Assembly: GCA_934307185.1 (NCBI GenBank) | Contig: CAKRCJ010000027.1 | Span: forward strand, 1 to 14,910 | Length of the DNA stretch: 14,910 nucleotides | Direction of reading: 5' to 3' | DNA from: an uncultured Roseburia sp. | GTDB lineage: Bacteria > Bacillota > Clostridia > Lachnospirales > Lachnospiraceae | Part shown: positions 14,624-14,910 of the stretch, piece after piece | Numbering within the stretch: the first letter of the stretch is position 1 | Layout: every line of letters begins with the position of its first letter | The notes under the pieces: model-generated | What the model was told of the DNA's origin: nothing | Seen by the model: the letters and a program-made list of their open reading frames with translations, nothing else | The model's database searches: none | Program-made: the position numbers and the translations under genes

Positions 14624-14778
14624 TATCTGATAAAGTAAAATACCACCGAATAAAAGAACTTAAAGAATTATTCTTTCACAGAATGCCAGAGAAAAAGCAC
14701 TTCTTTGAAAACAATGAGTTAATCAAAACCAATTATGATTTTGCATGCAAGGTAATTTGTGCCTTTTATTCCAAATAA
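14617..14778 (+). pseudogene. C-terminal fragment of the Abi_2 protein in the -1 frame
   Basis: The frame is open from 14617 (AAA GTA GTA TCT ...) to TAA at 14776-14778, immediately following and one base out of register with the main Abi frame. It encodes a charged helical tail containing IKELKELFFHRMP and a final NYDFACKVICAFY, of the kind found at the end of Abi_2 proteins. It has no start codon of its own near the beginning, so it is a continuation rather than a separate gene. Confidence 0.7.
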
Positions 14779-14818
14779 TAAAATAACATATTCTACTAAT
14801 CCCAAAATTTTTTAAACG

Positions 14819-14846
14819 TTGACAAAATTATATATGAGGGTGTAAA
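14819..14846 (+). promoter_or_regulatory. Weak candidate promoter at the window end
   Basis: TTGACA (14819-14824), a 16-bp spacer and TGTAAA (14841-14846). The -35 is perfect and the -10 is poor. No gene start is visible before the window ends, so any target lies outside. Confidence 0.25.
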
Positions 14847-14910
14847 AATTCTTGTGTCTATGGAAAGTAAATCTTTCTGGTAAGAAATAGATATGTAAAA
14901 TTTTGCTGTC

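Overview
The window looks like a chromosomal segment of a spore-forming Clostridia bacterium, most likely a Lachnospiraceae gut anaerobe. The evidence is AT-rich DNA, strong GGAGG-type ribosome binding sites, SigA-like promoters with 17-bp spacers, a dipicolinate synthase gene pair, and Firmicutes-type LrgAB, DegV and lantibiotic-immunity genes. No tRNA, rRNA or CRISPR array was seen.

Layout. (1) 171-1641, minus: dpaA-dpaB, the two subunits of dipicolinate synthase (spore core DPA). (2) 1887-2411, plus: an apparently undescribed noncoding transcription unit. It has a near-consensus promoter, an A-rich body of about 490 nt with tandem ~56-nt repeats, and a strong intrinsic terminator. It lies between dpaA and an aspartate kinase gene (2449-3768, minus), and the terminator probably serves both converging transcripts. 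(3) 4008-5895, minus: lrgA-lrgB followed by a LysM protein. The LysM start codon is separated from its only Shine-Dalgarno sequence by a perfect 10-bp hairpin. (4) 5963-7273, minus: an FAD-dependent oxidoreductase with a C-terminal Rieske domain. (5) 7424-8373, plus: a DegV/FakB-type fatty-acid-binding protein whose promoter is bracketed by two FabT-like palindromes.

(6) 8413-12718, minus: five tightly packed genes, an ABC transporter (ATPase plus two permeases) of the lantibiotic-immunity LanFEG / CprABC type, then an OmpR-family regulator and a sensor kinase. No peptide precursor gene is present, so this is probably a stand-alone antimicrobial-peptide sensing and resistance module. Upstream, three direct repeats at about 10-bp spacing abut a good -10 box and are the likely binding site of the module's own regulator.

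(7) 13046-14778, plus: a very AT-rich accessory locus. A consensus promoter is followed by a 211-bp imperfect palindrome flanked by exact 13-bp direct repeats (a MITE-like insertion or a structured leader/ncRNA). Then come a small protein with a possible winged-helix N-terminus and an Abi_2-family protein with a HEPN-type R-x4-H motif. The Abi reading frame is broken at an A-run near its end, and the missing C-terminus is intact in the -1 frame as far as 14778. The two strongest candidates for new biology are the repeat RNA at 1922-2411 and the Abi/HEPN locus with its palindromic leader and frameshift.
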